Assembly: GCA_037975125.1 (NCBI GenBank)
Contig: CM075852.1
Span: 9,284,283-9,348,282, forward strand
Reading direction: 5' to 3'
DNA from: Latrodectus hesperus
Taxonomy: Eukaryota > Arthropoda > Arachnida > Araneae > Theridiidae
Length of the DNA: 64,000 nucleotides
The notes beneath the pieces are model-generated. The model was not told the DNA's origin and did not search any database. It was given only the letters and a program-made list of their open reading frames with translations. How positions within the stretch are numbered: position 1 is the stretch's first letter; the number at the start of each line of letters is the position of its first letter. The translations under genes were made by a program, and so were the position numbers. Of the stretch, positions 26,906 to 44,337 are shown one piece after another.

Positions 26906-27389
26906 GTAAGTTTGCTTTGATTATAAAAAGAATCTGCAATTAAAATATTCTAGAAATAATCTGTTTTAAATTATAGTTAAATTAATGTTAGATGAAAGAT
27001 AAGTGAAAGATTATGATTTCAAAATATTTAGTCAAAACAATATTTTGAACACTTTTTCATCTATTAAAACTGAGTTTTGGTTAAATTCAAATTTGAACTC
27101 AACTAAATCGATGAAACAAGTTTCGAATTACTGGTTAAATTTACAAGTTAATTGCTAAGTTATATTGTATTGTTTAATAAACTTTAACACAGCTTGTTTT
27201 ATAACTTATGAAAATAATTTGTAAAAAAACTGTTAAAATTATCTTAAGTTGTACCTATTTTAAAATAAGCAAAAATTTTAAAATGTGGTAATCACGTAAG
27301 ATTAATTTGAAGCTCTTGAACTTTAAATATATTGGATATTTTACAAAACCACCTTTTAAGGAGGAATCCTTATTTGATGAAGAAAGGAC

Positions 27390-28280
27390 AGAAAGCAATT
27401 TAGAAATCGCTTAACTCATTGGTATGAGCTTCAAGTGATATTAGCCTGAAAGATTGCTTCATAGATTCATAGACCACTTAGAAGGCCCACTCAACATAAC
27501 AAGATACTTAACACTTCTATGGTAACTCAGTTTGTTAATGGGTTTTTAGCTGATGATTCAGTCTCTTGAAGACAAACCGAAAGTAAACCAACCACTTCTT
27601 CAAATAATTCAGATATGTGACTTTGTCTTTTATGCAACAGGACTCAAATGTTTGCTCATCTTAACTTAGATCTGCACATATTTTCTATGAAAAGAACAGT
27701 ATCGTCTACAAGAATTCAAAATGTTGCAAAGACAATGACAACGTTTAAATTGTGTACGTAGTCACGTTAATTGAACTGAAAATCAATGGACATAGCTAGA
27801 ATTAAGCAATTGATATCTTCTGTTGAACTTACAGAAAGGGATGTCTATGCTGAAATTAATGTATTTAAAATGGATTATTTTAAAGAGAAAGCCGAGAAAT
27901 AAATATATTCAAAGTCCAACAGAATTTTCGATGCTCATAATTTCAAAAATGAAATATTAGATTCGATTGTCTATCCTAGATCTAATGACATCCTATATCT
28001 TACTACATTCTGATGACATAAAATGGAGATAATGATCCGATTGTATGAACCTCATGTTCACACTGGTCACTTTGTGCATGAATACCGTAAGAAACAATTA
28101 TAGACTAAATGGCATGGTTCATGCCTGACCTTAATCCAGAGAAGCATGCAGAATGCTCTTGTCAGGGGTATTGCTAGTCCCTAACCCCTTTATTGAAAGA
28201 TTCTATTGAATGAAAATTGTTTTATGTGTTCAGTGAATCTTGTTACTCTGGCAGCTCACTGACAACATGGAAAATAAAAT
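27390..28280 (+). pseudogene. Decayed Tc1-like transposase relic
   Basis: Plus-strand translation shows, in changing frames, a CW-QFVNG-LADDSV block near 27520-27575 that resembles the Tc1 DNA-binding region. Near 28110-28150 comes WFMPDLNPEKHAEC, corresponding to the WPxxSPDLNPIEHxW block at the end of the catalytic core. Many stops and frameshifts lie between. I could not find terminal repeats. The relic lies in the intron between the microexon and the first CUB exon. Confidence 0.5.
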
Positions 28281-29904
28281 TAAGAAATCACTAACAGGCT
28301 TGTATTGATATTCTCAGAGATATTCATTTGAGAATCCATAGTTTGAGGAGATTTTTAATTTTTGTTGAATCTCAAAGTATTTTTGTCTAAGGATAAGTTG
28401 TGTAATGATGCTTGTATAAGAGTGTTTTGCTTATTTTGTATGAATAATAATAGAGACATAATATTTTAAATCAAAAATAGTTTTCACTATTATTATTAGC
28501 ATTATCTTAATTACTTCCTTAAAGAATTTTTTACACAATTAATTTTTTCAGTAAGCTTTGAAAATATTTTACATTTTTACTTTATTTGAAAATAAGAATT
28601 TTTTTACTTTAATTGGAATAATTATTTTACTTTCATTCGAAGATTATAATTCCTATATAATATTTAATATTTCATAAATTTGAAAATACATAAAGTTTTA
28701 GTAAAACTTCCTATGAAATAAATCTATAAGATGTATTAAAATAATATAATTTCTTCTGAGTTTAATACACAAATTAGATTCATTTCGTCTGAGTTAAATT
28801 CAAAATATGTTAAATAATAATCAAAATTCGTCCATTATAATATGACACCTGTATAATAATAAAATAAACTCAAATTAACATGCCCTTTTATCCAAATTAA
28901 TACCAATTATTCATGAGAATTGTTGTCGTTCATTATATTTTTATCAATATTAGTTGGCATGATAACTAATATACTTAATTTAATAATAATGAAATTATAT
29001 ATACTTATGGATTTTAACACAAGTTAAGTAAAATTTTTGTTAAACTGCTAACTGAAAATTGATAATTTCAAATATATATGTATACTTTATAAGCAATTTA
29101 AAGTAAAATTTAAATTAGTATCTTATTTATTTTTATAATGCTTTTTATCTATAAAAAATATTTTATACATTTTTTCAATAAATCTAGAAATTCTATATTT
29201 AAAACTGATTTTTTCCAGATACATAGGATGGTGGTTAAAGATCAATGTTAAAAACATTGCAAATTATTAATAACATATTAGCACAGACTTCAAATATTTT
29301 AAAAAATATATCTGAATTATATTCGAAATATAAGAATATGTAATTTAAAAGAAAAATTTACTAATAATGTAGAATAAACTCTATTTTGACTTAATTCTAA
29401 CTGCTTCTCAAACTTTATAATTCTAATTCTTAAAATAAGCACTGTTATTCAACTTTTTATGCTTTAAAATATTCATGTACCGCTATAAAAAGTTTGTTAT
29501 CATTTAAGAAGAAATTATTCAAAACAATAAACCATAGAAAATATTTTACATCAAAATCGTTTGGACTCTTATTTAGTTTTCTTACATTGTAAAAAATGTA
29601 ATATTCATTTCAATGGATGCTAGGAATTATGGAATACTTTTATTTAATAATAAATTTAATACCATTTTATATCGATAAGTTTTAAGTTTAAATGATTACT
29701 TTTTAAGTTTTTAAGAGTCAAAGTAAGGATGACTGGAATGAAAACTAATTAGCAAACGATAAATTAGTGACTTCATATCATTTCAGGAAAGACCAAAGAC
29801 GTCAGGGAATTTACTGTAGGATAGATGCAACACAGAGTTACATTTTCCCTTGATGGGTGACATTAATGATAAATTTCCCTTTCTCTTTTCCCTTTCTTTT
29901 GTAG
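28281..29904. other. Intron remainder, AT-rich
   Basis: I see no further elements. The last bases before 29905 are a pyrimidine tract (CCCTTTCTTTTGTAG) forming the acceptor of the next exon. Confidence 0.6.
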
Positions 29905-30041
29905 AGTGTACCTACGAGCGAGGAGGGGCTGGGGGCCTAATCAGCCCATCGGACGTGAGCAAATCCATCTTGAACTACTCCCTCACTTGGAAAGTACCTC
30001 TTGATTGCACTTGGGTCATCCAAGTAGAACAAGGGTGGAAG
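29905..30041 (+). CDS. CUB domain exon, first half (NETO-like gene)
   Basis: The exon is bounded by a TTTCTTTTGTAG acceptor and a GGAAG|GTAAGC donor. It enters with 2 bases of a codon and leaves in phase 0. It encodes ECTYERGGAGGLISPS, then a stretch with two predicted N-linked or turn residues (ILNYSL), and DCTWVIQVEQGWK. This is the start of a CUB domain: first Cys, a GG-xxG-x-I-xSP motif, and the second Cys followed by WxI. NETO CUB2 domains begin in a similar way (C-x-F/Y-E-x-GG-x-x-G). CUB domains bind extracellular partners. In NETO proteins they contact ionotropic glutamate receptors or other channels at the membrane. The local base composition is much less AT-rich than the introns. 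Confidence 0.92.
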
Positions 30042-31100
30042 GTAAGCAACTGTTCTATGAAAATCAGGTAATTGTTAACATGACGAGGTTCGGATAAACA
30101 CTGAATCAGCTATGCCCGGTGGGGGTGATTTCCTTGGACTTTTCCCTTCCAGAAATGAGATAAAACGATGCTTGATTTCCTAACGCTCTGGGAAGTATTT
30201 CGGTAACGATCTTTAATAAAGTTCACATTTAATTCTCATTACATGGCTTGAAATGAATTGTCCTTGAGATAATTATCTTCAAATGGCCAACTATCATGAG
30301 ACAACGGTCCTGCTGTAATTTGAACCCCTGGAGATTTCAATCCGGGGCATTAATACAGGCGCATAGTCTCATAATAGTATATTTTAATAATTCGGAAATG
30401 ATGGACATTAACTATGTTGCATATTGAATAACTGTTTATGCTGATAATCCTCAATAGTAACAGCATTTAAGCGATAAACTAATCGAAATATATATTAATA
30501 CAAGTAATTTTGTTATAATTGTTGATTTAAAAAGCTTTATTAAATTGAATTTTGAAATATTATTTGCTATTTTTATTGAACTTTTTAAGAAATTCAAAGT
30601 TTTGAATTCTTGCTCTTATTATCCTAACCAAACTTGAATAAAAGAATTTTTCATAAATTAGTAAATTTCAACAAAACAAAAATAGATAATTATAACTTTT
30701 TTTTCTTTATACTCAGTTTACATATACATAATTTAAACATTGTTCATCATGACATCATTCATGTCTATTATTGACATGATTAATGTCGTAACAAATAATG
30801 CTTAACTCAACTTTAATAATTTGTTGCATGAGAGTGTAAAAATGTCATTTTTCTTACGTTTTCTTTAAAGTCAATTAAAATGATTTCTCATTTAGCATAT
30901 AAAATAATATAGAGCATTCGATATAAATAATTAGGAGCTTTAATCAAACAAGCAAAAGCTTCCAATTTAAAAAATTGCTAATTTTTTGTGAAATATCTGT
31001 ACAGATAAATGAATGACTAAATGTGAATTTATGTCTTACTCTGAAGATTATAAAATCTTTCTCACAAATGTCTATTTCTCAGATAGTAAAACAGAAATAA
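30042..31100. other. Start of a 24.8-kb intron, with a balanced-composition block
   Basis: The intron runs 30042-54820 in phase 0. Its first 300 bases or so are less AT-rich than typical here and could hold a conserved intronic element. Beyond about 30400 I see nothing. Confidence 0.35.
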
Positions 31101-31102
31101 TA

Positions 31103-32368
31103 CGAGGGTTACTCTGAAGTTTTTGAGATACGCGCAGACGAGAATTTACAAAATAAAAATAACGGTTTAATTTTAAAGTACAAAGTATTTTAACACAGAA
31201 GACAAGATTTTTTACTGACTTACTTCAACTTGTTTAGCGTGGAATAAATTTTAAACAGAAGAGAAAATGGAGTTGACGCGAGAACATTTTCGCGCTTTGA
31301 TTTTCTACGATTTCAAAGCAGGATTCAATCAAGAAGAATGCGTTCAACGGTTGCAACTAGCATTGGGTGATGAATCTCCAGCTCGTGCTACTGTGTTCGG
31401 ATGGTTTAGATAATTTAGAAGAGGTCGCAATTTTCTTCAGGATGAAGAACACACAGGAAGGCCGCCGTCGGCAGTCATCCCAGATAATGTGTCTGCCATA
31501 CGAAAAATGTTAATGGCTGATAATCGCTGTACCTATCAAATGATACAGAAGGAACTTAATATTGGATCCGCAGCCATACACAATATCATTCATGAAGAAC
31601 TACATATGAAAAAAGTAGTTTGCCGTTGGGTTCCCCATCATCTAACTGAGCATCAAAAAGAGGAGCGTGTCAGAATCAGTAAAGAAACTCTTAATATGCT
31701 GAATGATGGTGGCCACCGCATCATTTCTAAAATTGTAACAGGTGATGAAACGTGCATACCGTTTTTTGACGTACCAACGCGTCAAGAAAGTAAAGTATGT
31801 GTCTTTGAAGATGATCCCACACCGACAATGGTGAAAAAACAACTCGGACTGAAAAAAGTGATGTATGCCGTTTTCCTCAGAAGTACGGGATTGGTCAAAG
31901 CCATCAAGCTGGAAGGACAGAAGACAGTAAAAGCAAACTGGTATACCACTGAATGTTTTCCAGAAATTCTACAAGAACTGAATGTTAGGGAACTAATGCT
32001 TCACCATGACAATGCCTCTTCACATACAGCCGGATTAACAGTTGAGTTTCTTAAACAAAAACAAATTAAAGTGATCGAACATCCGCCGTATTCACCTGAT
32101 CTAGCTATGTGCGACTTTTGGTTATTCTTTAATCTAAAAAAGAACTTACGTGGACGTCGTTTTTATTCAGAAGAAGAGATTGATGTGGCTATAAATGCAT
32201 TTTTTTCATCTATTCGAAGAAATGAATGGCTTGAGGCATTTAATCTGTGGAAAATTCGTCTACAAAAGTGCATTGATGCTGGAGGAGACTCATTTGAACA
32301 CACCTAAAATTTTGTAAGTATAACTTTTAAAACCTAGTTGTATCTCAAAAATTTCAGAGTGACCCTCG
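31103..32368 (+). mobile_element. Mariner (DD34D) transposon, nearly intact
   Basis: This is a 1266-bp element flanked by TA at 31101-31102 and 32369-32370. The left inverted repeat begins CGAGGGTTACTCTGAAGTTT and the right one (reverse complement) CGAGGGTCACTCTGAAATTT, with only two differences over the first 20 bases. It is the same family as the minus-strand copy at 5756-7018, with fewer disabling changes. It lies in sense orientation inside the 24.8-kb intron of the CUB-LDLa gene. Confidence 0.96.
31267..32307 (+). pseudogene. Mariner transposase with a single nonsense codon
   Basis: From the ATG at 31267 the frame runs to a stop at 32305-32307, 346 codons plus stop, the usual mariner length. 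The only break is TAA at codon 49 (31411-31413), in the DNA-binding region where the sister copy has Glu. Everything downstream is open: the WVPHHLTEHQ linker, then catalytic Asp160 (GDET), Asp248 (HHDN) and Asp283 (MCDFW). Asp248 and Asp283 are 34 residues apart, as DD34D mariners require. A protein started downstream, for example at codon 75 (31489), would lack most of the DNA-binding domain. I judge it inactive for autonomous transposition. Such proteins are often labelled SETMAR in databases, but no SET domain is present. Confidence 0.95.
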
Positions 32369-32370
32369 TA

Positions 32371-33384
32371 TAAGCAATTGATATGGATAATTGGAGGCAG
32401 AATTAACAAAATACTTAGGTTACATATCGAAAATATTCACTAAATAATGACTAAAGTAAAAATTACCAGCTGTTATATAAAATTAAATTTATTTCCTGGT
32501 ACAGCCAATTTAGATTGATATATGTACATTTAGAATCTATTTTTTATTAGTGATTTCCCATGTTATTTTTCTTTTGTATATAAAAGTCTTACAATATTAC
32601 TTATTTTCGTTACAACTTGTATTCGTAAAAGTATAGATGATGTTTACAAAGCATCATAAATTTCAAATTATCTATTTAGGTAAGTGTATACTAGCTTGTA
32701 GCATAATTATAAGTTTAACCATTATTAAAAATAGTATGACTCTACAAAATATAATCCATCATGATATTTGATCTCGAACAAACTTTTTTTTCATAGATGC
32801 TTTCATGTGAACTTCACTTAATTTATTATATCAAATATTAATAAAATTCCTCTTCGACAAAAAAATTTCGGAACATTTTATCTCTTTTCTTTTTATCATG
32901 TTATTTATTTTTGAAATACATAATTTGTAATTCAGCTCTTAATTTCCCATCGAAAAAGAATCATCAAAGTGAATTACCATTTAAGTACAATGTGAAGCAC
33001 TCACGTTTTTTAACTTAAAATCAAACATGGTTTCGAATTTTGAAAAATATATTGAAAATTATAAACACATATAAGTAAAAATGGCAACCAAATTTTTAAA
33101 AATAAGCTTTGACTTCTTATACACATCATGTACAAACTCTGCAGTGATGGGCTGCAGGAATTCTCTCATTTTGAGTTATTAAATATTGTTTTCTTTATCA
33201 TTTCTACCCACATTTTTATCTGTCTCGTTTTTAAAATAATAAAAAAGATGTTGAGTAAATTTATTTAATTTTTATTACATTACTGTTACTACTGTAGTGA
33301 ACTTAATTGTTCATTGTTTCACCTCATTTCTATTTTGTACATTTCTATTGTGTTACCCTTTAATCAGCTAAATACAATACCTTT
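32371..33384. other. Intron stretch, AT-rich
   Basis: No gene or clear repeat is seen. A possible recursive-splicing site at 32679/32680 is listed separately. Confidence 0.5.
32665..32686 (+). promoter_or_regulatory. Candidate recursive (ratchet) splice site
   Basis: The sequence TCTATTTAG is followed directly by GTAAGT at 32680. This juxtaposed acceptor and donor matches the form of zero-length exons used to splice long insect introns in steps. It lies about 2.6 kb into a 24.8-kb intron. The pyrimidine tract is weak, so chance is quite possible. Confidence 0.25.
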
Positions 33385-33668
33385 TGCCGCCCAACCTGTC
33401 TAGTGGTCAGCGTGCATGACTGCGGATAGGTAGGTCCTGGGTTCGAATCCCGGTTCGGGCATGGATGTACTTTACTCTATCGATCCTGTCTTTGTCCTTT
33501 CCTTGTATGAATGGGCTGTGAATGGTTGCCTACCCTATAAACGGGTCCCTATGGCATGTGTGTACTGAGGAAGTCGGACTCCACACCAAAATAGGGTTCA
33601 GTTGGAAAAGTGGAGCAGCGCACCCCATATTGCCAGCCTAGCTGGCACACGACAACAATAACAATAAA
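33385..33668 (+). mobile_element. tRNA-derived SINE, plus orientation
   Basis: The head reads GTCTAGTGGTCAGCGTG (A-box-like), then GGTTCGAATCCCG (B-box), then GGGCATGGATG. The body contains CCTATAAACGGGTCCCTA, and the tail is CGACAACAATAACAATAAA. The order and sequence match the minus-strand copies at 9302, 45153 and 52063. No convincing target duplication was seen. Confidence 0.85.
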
Positions 33669-39254
<5,586 letters not shown>

Positions 39255-40560
39255 AAGGGTGTTTTTTTTTTTCGAGGTATAGAAGTTTAAATTGGCATTA
39301 CTTTCCAAGATGGCGACCGATTTAACAGCTGTAAAGTGATTTATTCTCAATTTGGTTTGGCAATTCATCATGAATCAACTCACGCTTGAACAACGCTTTC
39401 AAACTGTGCAATTTTATTTCGAAAATAATGGTTCTGTGCGGAATACGTATCGCGCACTACGTCCATTTTATCGTCGACAAAATCGTCCATCAGGGCAGTT
39501 AATTCGATTAACCATGGAACGTTTTCACACCATGTTTACTCTAATTGATAACTCGCATCCCCAGAGACACCGTACGGTGCGTACAGAAGAAGCTATTGCT
39601 ACTGTAGAGCGTAGCATTCAGGAAGACCCGAATGAGTCCATCCGCCATCGAGCACAGGAATTGGATCTGTGTCCATCCACTTTATGGAAGATTTTGCGGA
39701 AGGATCTTGTTTTGCGTGCTTACAAAATCCAACTCGTGCAGGAATTGAAGCCAAACGATCATCAAGCAAGGCGTAGATTCGTCGAATGGGCCCAAAACGA
39801 GATTGCCGTTGTTCCCGATTTTCATAAGCGAATTTTGTTTAGCGATGAAGCGCACTTCTGGTTGAATGGCTACGTCAACAAACAAAACTGCCGCATTTGG
39901 AGTGAAGCTAATCCACAAGTGTATGTTGAAACACCGTTACATCCAGAAAAACTGACTGTTTGGTGCGCTTTATGGGCTGGTGGAATCATTGGTCCGTACT
40001 TCTTCAAAAACGATGATGGCCACAACGTTACAGTCAATGGTGATCGGTATAGAGCCATGATTAGTAACTTTTTCATTCCTGAATTGAACAATCATGATGT
40101 CCAGAAGCTATGGTTCCAACAAGACGGGGCAACGTGTCAAACACCTCGTGCCACAATCGATTTATTGAAAGACACGTTTGGTGACCGCCTAATTTCACGT
40201 TTTGGACCTGTGAATTGGCCTCCAAGATCTTGTGATTTAACACCGCTAGACAATTTTCTGTGGGGCTATGTAAAGTCATTGGTCTATGAGGATAAGCCAC
40301 AAACGCTTGACCATTTGGAAGACAACATTCGCCGTGTTATTGCCGATATACGGCCACAAATGTTGGAAAAAGTCATCGAAAATTGGACGTCCAGATTGGA
40401 CTACATCCGAGCCAGCCGTGGCAGTCATATGCCAGAAATCATATTTAAAATGTAATGCCACAAGATTATCTTTCAAATAAAAAAAAATTCATGTCAATCG
40501 AATAATACATCGTTGTTTTATTGCAATTTAAAGTTCTATACCTCGAAAAAAAACACCCTT
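39255..40560 (+). mobile_element. Apparently intact DD41D Tc1/mariner-superfamily transposon
   Basis: This 1306-bp element is flanked by TA at 39253-39254 and 40561-40562. The terminal inverted repeats start AAGGGTGTTTTTTTT and continue CGAGGTATAGAA(G/C)TTTAAATTG. They match over about 40 bp apart from T-run length and one base. It has one uninterrupted transposase frame. An AATAAA signal lies near 40477, just after the stop. Closely matching ends and an open frame suggest recent insertion. It lies in sense orientation inside the long intron of the CUB-LDLa gene. Confidence 0.95.
39370..40455 (+). CDS. DD41D transposase, intact 361 aa
   Basis: The protein would bind its terminal repeats and move the element by cut and paste. 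I choose the ATG at 39370 (MNQLTLEQRF). The six codons upstream are open but start at TTG. Residues 1 to about 120 hold two helix-turn-helix regions; RHRAQELDLCPSTLWKIL in the second is typical. The catalytic core has Asp159 (FSDEAHFW), Asp252 (QQDGAT) and Asp294 (TPLDNFLWG). The last two are 41 residues apart, which places it with DD41D families, not with mariner (DD34D) or Tc1 (DD34E). The block WCALWAGGIIGPYFF is typical of this wider group. No stop or frameshift is present. Activity is inferred from intactness only. The minus-strand frames over it are shadows. Confidence 0.93.
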   Translation: MNQLTLEQRFQTVQFYFENNGSVRNTYRALRPFYRRQNRPSGQLIRLTMERFHTMFTLIDNSHPQRHRTVRTEEAIATVERSIQEDPNESIRHRAQELDLCPSTLWKILRKDLVLRAYKIQLVQELKPNDHQARRRFVEWAQNEIAVVPDFHKRILFSDEAHFWLNGYVNKQNCRIWSEANPQVYVETPLHPEKLTVWCALWAGGIIGPYFFKNDDGHNVTVNGDRYRAMISNFFIPELNNHDVQKLWFQQDGATCQTPRATIDLLKDTFGDRLISRFGPVNWPPRSCDLTPLDNFLWGYVKSLVYEDKPQTLDHLEDNIRRVIADIRPQMLEKVIENWTSRLDYIRASRGSHMPEIIFKM

Positions 40561-40562
40561 TA

Positions 40563-43500
40563 GTACTAAGCTGTAAGAAATGAAAGAAATTTTATTGGTG
40601 CAATTTATTTTAGTATGCGATGTCATAAAATTATTAAAATGTTATAGAGTTCAGAAAGTTAACCAAAATTTTAAGGATGTATCTCTTAATAATTTATTAC
40701 TTAAAATGTTGCCAATAAAGTAGTTTTAAATTTTTTTACGGAATTTTTAATTCATAAAGGGAGGTGAAATAAATGTTGTGTTAGTAATATATTGCATTCA
40801 TGGAAAACACAAGAATAATTTCTTATAACAAACTGTTGTATTGGTCTTAATGTCATGTTTGTATATACAGAAAATAATTCATTGGAGACTTTAGTTCAAG
40901 CATACGATGAAGACATATTATGCTTTTTCCTATTTAAAACTCCCTTCAGAGTTTCAATAAGACACGCTAGTTCATTTTGAAGGTTTTCAAGAAGTTTCAG
41001 GTACTCTTGTATCATCATATTTCTCCCATTTTATTTAAATTAAATATTTAACTGACTACTTGAAAATCTGAGTAGAATATCTTACATAATTTGCTTATCT
41101 AATAACATTTTTTATCACCATTCATGGTTAAATAAAGGGTAAAAATTAAAATGAATACTTTATGTTAACATTACAGGGTGTATTGCATCCTGCATTTCGA
41201 TTTTAGGAGATATAAAAATTTTATACAACTATCATTGAGGATTTAAATTTTTTTTCGATCTGAAATTACAAATTTTTATCATGATAAAATTAAGAGAATT
41301 TTTTATCGGCTTTGGTAACTTTAAATTTGAAAGTTTCCGCCAACTTAGTTCTATATTAAATTTTATTGAATCAAAAGCATTTTAATGTATCAGAGAAATG
41401 TATCGCTTTCTTTTTTTACATTGCCCCGAAATCTGGAAGACAGGTATCATAAAAGTATACATGGCGTCTAAAATTACATTTTATTTTTAAAATATTCATT
41501 GGAATAATGATCAAAATATTCATACCCTCTATTTTTGAAATTAATATTTAATTTTTATTTTACCTAAAAGTGAACATTTGTAAGGTCTAGGAAGTTTATT
41601 TTTGTCTCTTGATTATTTATCTGAAATGGTTGTCTTAAAATAATTAAATTATAATATATGATCTAATGAGAGAAGGATTTAAGAAGAATATGAAATTAAT
41701 ATTGAAATCAAGATTTTTAGCGTACTAATATATTCTATCTATATGCTGGGAATTCACTATTTACTTATTAATAAAACTGAAATTTTTAAGGATTTATTTA
41801 TGTTTCAGTTTAATACAATATTAGTAACTCATAAAATTTCAGTAGGCTGGTAATATCCTCAAAAAACAAGTTTTTGCTAAATTTTATTGTTATAAATTTA
41901 GATATTCCATATAATCTTCAATATAACTTTGTGAAACTTTTTATTCTCTCGCAATACTTGTGAAATCTTCTAGAAGAAACTCAGAGGGACAGAATAGTGT
42001 TTAATTCTTAGTGTCACACACAATTCTTGTTAATCATAAAAATTATGTATAAATTAACTGTTAAAATAAATGTAAACTTCCTAGTTATACATTAAAAGTG
42101 TCTTTAAAACTGCAAGAAATTATAATTTACTAAGTTACATTTCATTGGTTACCAATAATGCTCTTTAAATGATGTGATTTTCAGTGCATTTTTTATCAAA
42201 AATAACCTTGGTAATATTTTTAGAAAAGTGCATCAATAACGAAAAACTATTAAGAAAAAAACAAATAATAAAAACATCAACCAGTTAATAATGCATATTT
42301 ATAATAAAATTTCAGTATACAAACCACTTTAACTTGTCAATAGATATAGTATCTAGATCCTTTTTGAAATTTAAAATATTAATTTTACCTTATTTTTTCT
42401 ATTAAACCAGAGTTAAAAAAAAGTGGTTTATAATGCTCGTACATTTAAACTTCTCCTTCCATTTAATTGGAATCCGAACTCATTACTCAAATCTAAATGT
42501 TTAGGAGTCAAACTTGTTCTCATAAAACGTGAACTTGCTCATATTTATGTCACCAAGGCTTCAGCAAATACACCCCCACGAGTCACTCAAGAAAGAAATG
42601 AACTCCATTCGACAGTTTTAATCCCATTGATTGTATACGTAGTGGCAAAGTTAATGGATATGTCACTTTTTGATACATCCAATTTCCTTTACCCTGACGC
42701 TAGAACATTATGAAATTCCTGGGAAGCTGAAATAATAATCTGGAAATATGCGTTCAAATGTCTTCTTCAAGAGAAAAGTCAAAGTATTCGAGACTCTTAT
42801 CGAAAGGACGGTACAAATCACGTTTAATGAAAAAAAATTAATTCTCATTTCTGACATGCACATAAAATTGCTTTTAAATGTATTTAAATCATATTTTTTT
42901 TCTTATTATATCCTTTTTCTAGACAATTTTGTTGTTGTCTTTGCTAATGGTAATAATCAAAAAATAACGCTGAAATTCTTTGAAAAGATCGAGAATTATA
43001 ACAAACTAATAAAGACAACCTTTCGCAAAATATTATCAAACTTTCTTCATTTATTGGCTTAAGTTTAAAAAATGGTTTTGAATAAATTAATTGGGGATTA
43101 TTTTTATAAACGTTAATTCGTTTTTTCTTGTAATGTATGTAAATATTTTAAGCAGAAATAATTTACACATATTAACTCTTATTTATTATTTTTCATACAA
43201 GAAAAATATTTATTAAAAACTAATTTAATTTATTTAAAGTTAAAATTAATTTATTTCTGTAAGTATCTTTGCTAGTAAAGTTTTTATAATTTTAAATGCT
43301 TTTATATTGTATTATTTTATTTCTTGCTCTCTCTCTCTTGCACACAACATGCATCTTTAATTTTAATATGAGCTTTTAATTTATTAAGAAAGTAACTATG
43401 GTAAAAATTCACTTAAAAATAAAACATAAATTTTTTATAAGAACGAAACATTATTTATCAGTAAAATATAATGCAACTTTAATTATAGTTATCTTCATTA

Positions 43501-44014
43501 TTTTAATTTTATTAGTGTCTTAAAGAAAATAAATGAATTAAAAATTTGTTTTACTTTTATATATTTAAATATTTTTACAAATATGCTTGTTTTTCTCGGA
43601 ATAATATGTATTTTATCGAAGTTATAAAAGAACATATAAGTAGATATGAGGCAATGAAAAATTAATAATTTAAATTTCTATTCAAAAAGATTTTTGTCAC
43701 ATTTTTTTTTTAAATTACACTGACATTTTTCACATTTTACTTTTATTTTTCTTTCTATAATTTTGCTTTAATACTATAAAAATAGTAAAGCTTGATATGT
43801 ATTTTTATAACTTATGAGAACGTTTTATTGAAATTAGATTTCAATTACATATTATTCACTAAAAACATTTTACTTTATTAATAGATGTTTAAATAAATTT
43901 TAACTAAACAACTGCATTTATAAATATTAACGTTCTATAACTAATGCTCATCCATTCTCATGTTAAAACTGTATTAAGAAATTTCCCATCAAACGAGAAA
44001 CACAATTACTTACA
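40563..44014. other. Intron stretch, AT-rich, with one balanced block
   Basis: A block at about 42430-42800 is less AT-rich and contains two short plus-strand frames (42423-42713 and 42748-43062). They have no recognisable domain, and I see no convincing splice sites that would join them to the gene. I treat the block as a possible regulatory element. The rest shows nothing. Confidence 0.35.
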
Positions 44015-44337
44015 GATTTAAAACTGCCAACCGATTAGGTGAGTGGTTAGCGTTCCTGACTCCTGAGCTGTTGGTGCCGGGTTCGAATCCCGGTTCGGCC
44101 ATGGATTCCTTCCTTCTCTGTTGTCTCTGTCCTTTCTTCTGTGATGTTGTATGAATGTGGCCTGCCCTATAAACGGGTTTGTGGTGGTATGGCGCGGGTA
44201 ACGCTACTCGCCTCCGTGACTTGGTTCATAGGTGTCCGTTGGGTAACGATAAATGAGTAGCAGTTTCTGGCCTTATTGTGGCATAGGGTTCAACCCTCAT
44301 GTGCACGCCATTGGAAAAAAAACCGATTTAAAACTGC
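44015..44337 (+). mobile_element. tRNA-derived SINE with perfect 13-bp target duplication
   Basis: The body is 44028-44324. The head has GTGAGTGGTTAGCGTTCC (A-box-like) and GGTTCGAATCCCG (B-box), followed by TCGGCCATGGATTCC. The 3' end is an A-rich run (GGAAAAAAAACC), unlike the (CAA)n tails of the other SINEs here. Direct repeats GATTTAAAACTGC at 44015-44027 and 44325-44337 are identical. This is a different subfamily from the 33385-type copies and probably a recent insertion. Confidence 0.92.

Noticed and set aside
33395..33460. tRNA-like sequence with A and B boxes
   Set aside because: It is the head of a SINE that recurs at several places with a shared body and (CAA)n tail. It lacks a full cloverleaf I could fold, so it is not a functional tRNA gene.
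41170..41260. A CAGGGTGTATTGCATCC sequence resembling a transposon end
   Set aside because: I found no matching inverted copy downstream, so no element can be defined.
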